From positions 1-6,807 of the forward strand of contig JAQGIN010000354.1 of the NCBI GenBank assembly GCA_028291125.1: a stretch of 6,807 nucleotides of DNA, given 5' to 3'. Each line of letters opens with the position of its first letter. The stretch's first letter is position 1. Under the pieces are notes generated by a model. That model saw only the letters and a list, made by a program, of their open reading frames with translations. It did no database searches and was not told the DNA's origin. Below are positions 6,401-6,807 of the stretch, in pieces. Source of the stretch: Caulobacter sp. (lineage in GTDB: Bacteria; Pseudomonadota; Alphaproteobacteria; Caulobacterales; Caulobacteraceae). The position numbers and the translations under genes are program-made.

Positions 6401-6427
6401 TTGGCGCGGCGACACCGGCCGCGCCAA
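6401..6427. repeat. 10-bp inverted repeat between the GntR and MBL-fold genes
   Basis: TTGGCGCGGC (6401-6410) and GCCGCGCCAA (6418-6427) pair perfectly around the loop GACACCG. This is the longest perfect stem I found in the window. It shares the GGCGCGG/CCGCGCC core with the stem at 5412-5442. It could be a regulator dyad, a terminator for either strand, or a copy of a dispersed palindrome; no T-run follows on either side. Confidence 0.45.
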
Positions 6428-6628
6428 CGCTGTCCGCGACGGCCGACAACAGCGAATCGGCGCCGACTTCAAATCGGTGGTTCCGGGCTTGAGCGCGGCG
6501 AGGCGTTGAAGGCCGTGCTGCTGGCCCGTTTTGCCTGTCGAGCCTGATGAAGAATCTGGCGGCGCGTGATCTGATCAAGGCCTGAAGCAACACGGCGGCG
6601 CGCGGCCCACGGCCGACGCGCCCGTCCC

Positions 6629-6633
6629 GGAGG
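6629..6633 (+). promoter_or_regulatory. Ribosome binding site of the MBL-fold gene
   Basis: GGAGG lies 5 bases before the ATG at 6639. It is the strongest Shine-Dalgarno sequence in the window and fixes the start of the exported protein. Confidence 0.75.
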
Positions 6634-6638
6634 AAACG

Positions 6639-6807
6639 ATGTCGGTCCATGGCTTGAAGTCCCGCCGGCCCCTGGGCGCGGCGCTGGCGGCGTTCGGCGC
6701 CGCCCTGCTGCTCGCTCCGGCCGTCCACGCCGCCGACAAGCCGCTGCGGGTGGTGCTGATCGACGTCGAGGGCGGGGCGGCCACCCTGTTCGTCACCCCG
6801 CAAGGCC
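6639..6807 (+). CDS. Exported metallo-beta-lactamase-fold hydrolase, ComEC-like (3' truncated)
   Basis: Fifty-six residues are visible before the window ends. The N-terminus is a signal peptide: basic K7-S-R9-R10, a hydrophobic Ala/Leu core (residues ~12-28), and a cleavage site near VHA-A (after residue 31 or 32). The mature part starts DKPLRVVLIDVEGGAATLFVTPQG. The pattern IDVEGGAATLFVTP is the first beta-hairpin of MBL-fold proteins related to the ComEC hydrolase domain, where it precedes the LLIDTG and HxHxD metal motifs; those motifs lie beyond the window and could not be checked. If correct, it is a periplasmic or secreted zinc hydrolase of unknown substrate. SRRPL could be read as a twin-arginine motif. 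The start is fixed by GGAGG at 6629-6633. Family assignment rests on a short stretch. Confidence 0.7.
   Translation, partial: MSVHGLKSRRPLGAALAAFGAALLLAPAVHAADKPLRVVLIDVEGGAATLFVTPQG

Larger units (their letters stand above)
6280..6638. other. Noncoding gap between the GntR gene and the MBL-fold gene
   Basis: These 359 bases show no supported gene. Open frames on both strands are short, start at non-ATG codons or are broken, lack ribosome sites and match nothing I know. I see no tRNA. The region contains a 16-bp GC palindrome at 6344-6359 and a 10-bp inverted repeat at 6401-6427. A mini-frame from ATG 6547 (MKNLAARDLIKA, then stop) is too short to support. The right end carries the ribosome site of the next gene. 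Confidence 0.5.

Noticed and set aside
6269..6472. 67-codon - strand frame in the gap after the regulator
   Set aside because: It starts with TTG, lacks a ribosome site and overlaps the end of the regulator gene. No domain is recognisable.

Overview
The window is GC-rich, and all four supported genes are on the + strand. The codon use and the protein style (type I secreted RTX/Calx-beta proteins, a FadR-type GntR regulator) suggest an alphaproteobacterium. A Caulobacterales relative such as Caulobacter or Phenylobacterium is my best guess; this is inference, because there is no rRNA or other marker in the window.

Layout. (1) Positions 2-595 are the 3' end of a gene whose product ends in two consecutive RTX / type I secretion C-terminal target modules. 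(2) Positions 596-842 are noncoding, with a hairpin overlapping the stop codon of gene 1 and a GC-rich hairpin that would bury the Shine-Dalgarno sequence of the next gene. (3) Positions 843-5201 encode a 1452-residue mosaic exoenzyme: an RTX-like N-terminal region, a glycoside hydrolase family 16 (GH16) catalytic domain with an intact ExDxxE motif, an unassigned domain of about 230 residues, three Calx-beta repeats, an internal RTX/type I target module, a proline linker, a fourth Calx-beta repeat and a terminal RTX/type I target module. (4) Positions 5202-5514 are noncoding, with a strong hairpin just after the stop codon and two more stem-loops further on. (5) Positions 5515-6279 encode a GntR/FCD-family regulator whose usual metal site looks half lost. 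(6) Positions 6280-6638 are noncoding with two GC-rich inverted repeats. (7) Positions 6639-6807 are the 5' end of an exported protein that looks like a ComEC-type metallo-beta-lactamase-fold hydrolase.

Together: genes 1 and 2 appear to be neighbouring paralogues, or at least domain-sharing, calcium-dependent type I secretion substrates. The second is most likely an extracellular beta-glucan or exopolysaccharide hydrolase, comparable in concept to the rhizobial ExsH/Ply glycanases. No ABC exporter, membrane fusion protein or polysaccharide synthesis gene is in the window, so the exporter must be elsewhere. The regulator and the MBL-fold protein are separated from them by noncoding gaps with hairpins, and nothing here shows they work with the secreted enzymes.

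I see no clear new system. The points most worth a second look are the duplicated internal secretion-signal-like modules with mosaic divergence, the Shine-Dalgarno-sequestering hairpin, the unassigned middle domain and the altered FCD metal site.
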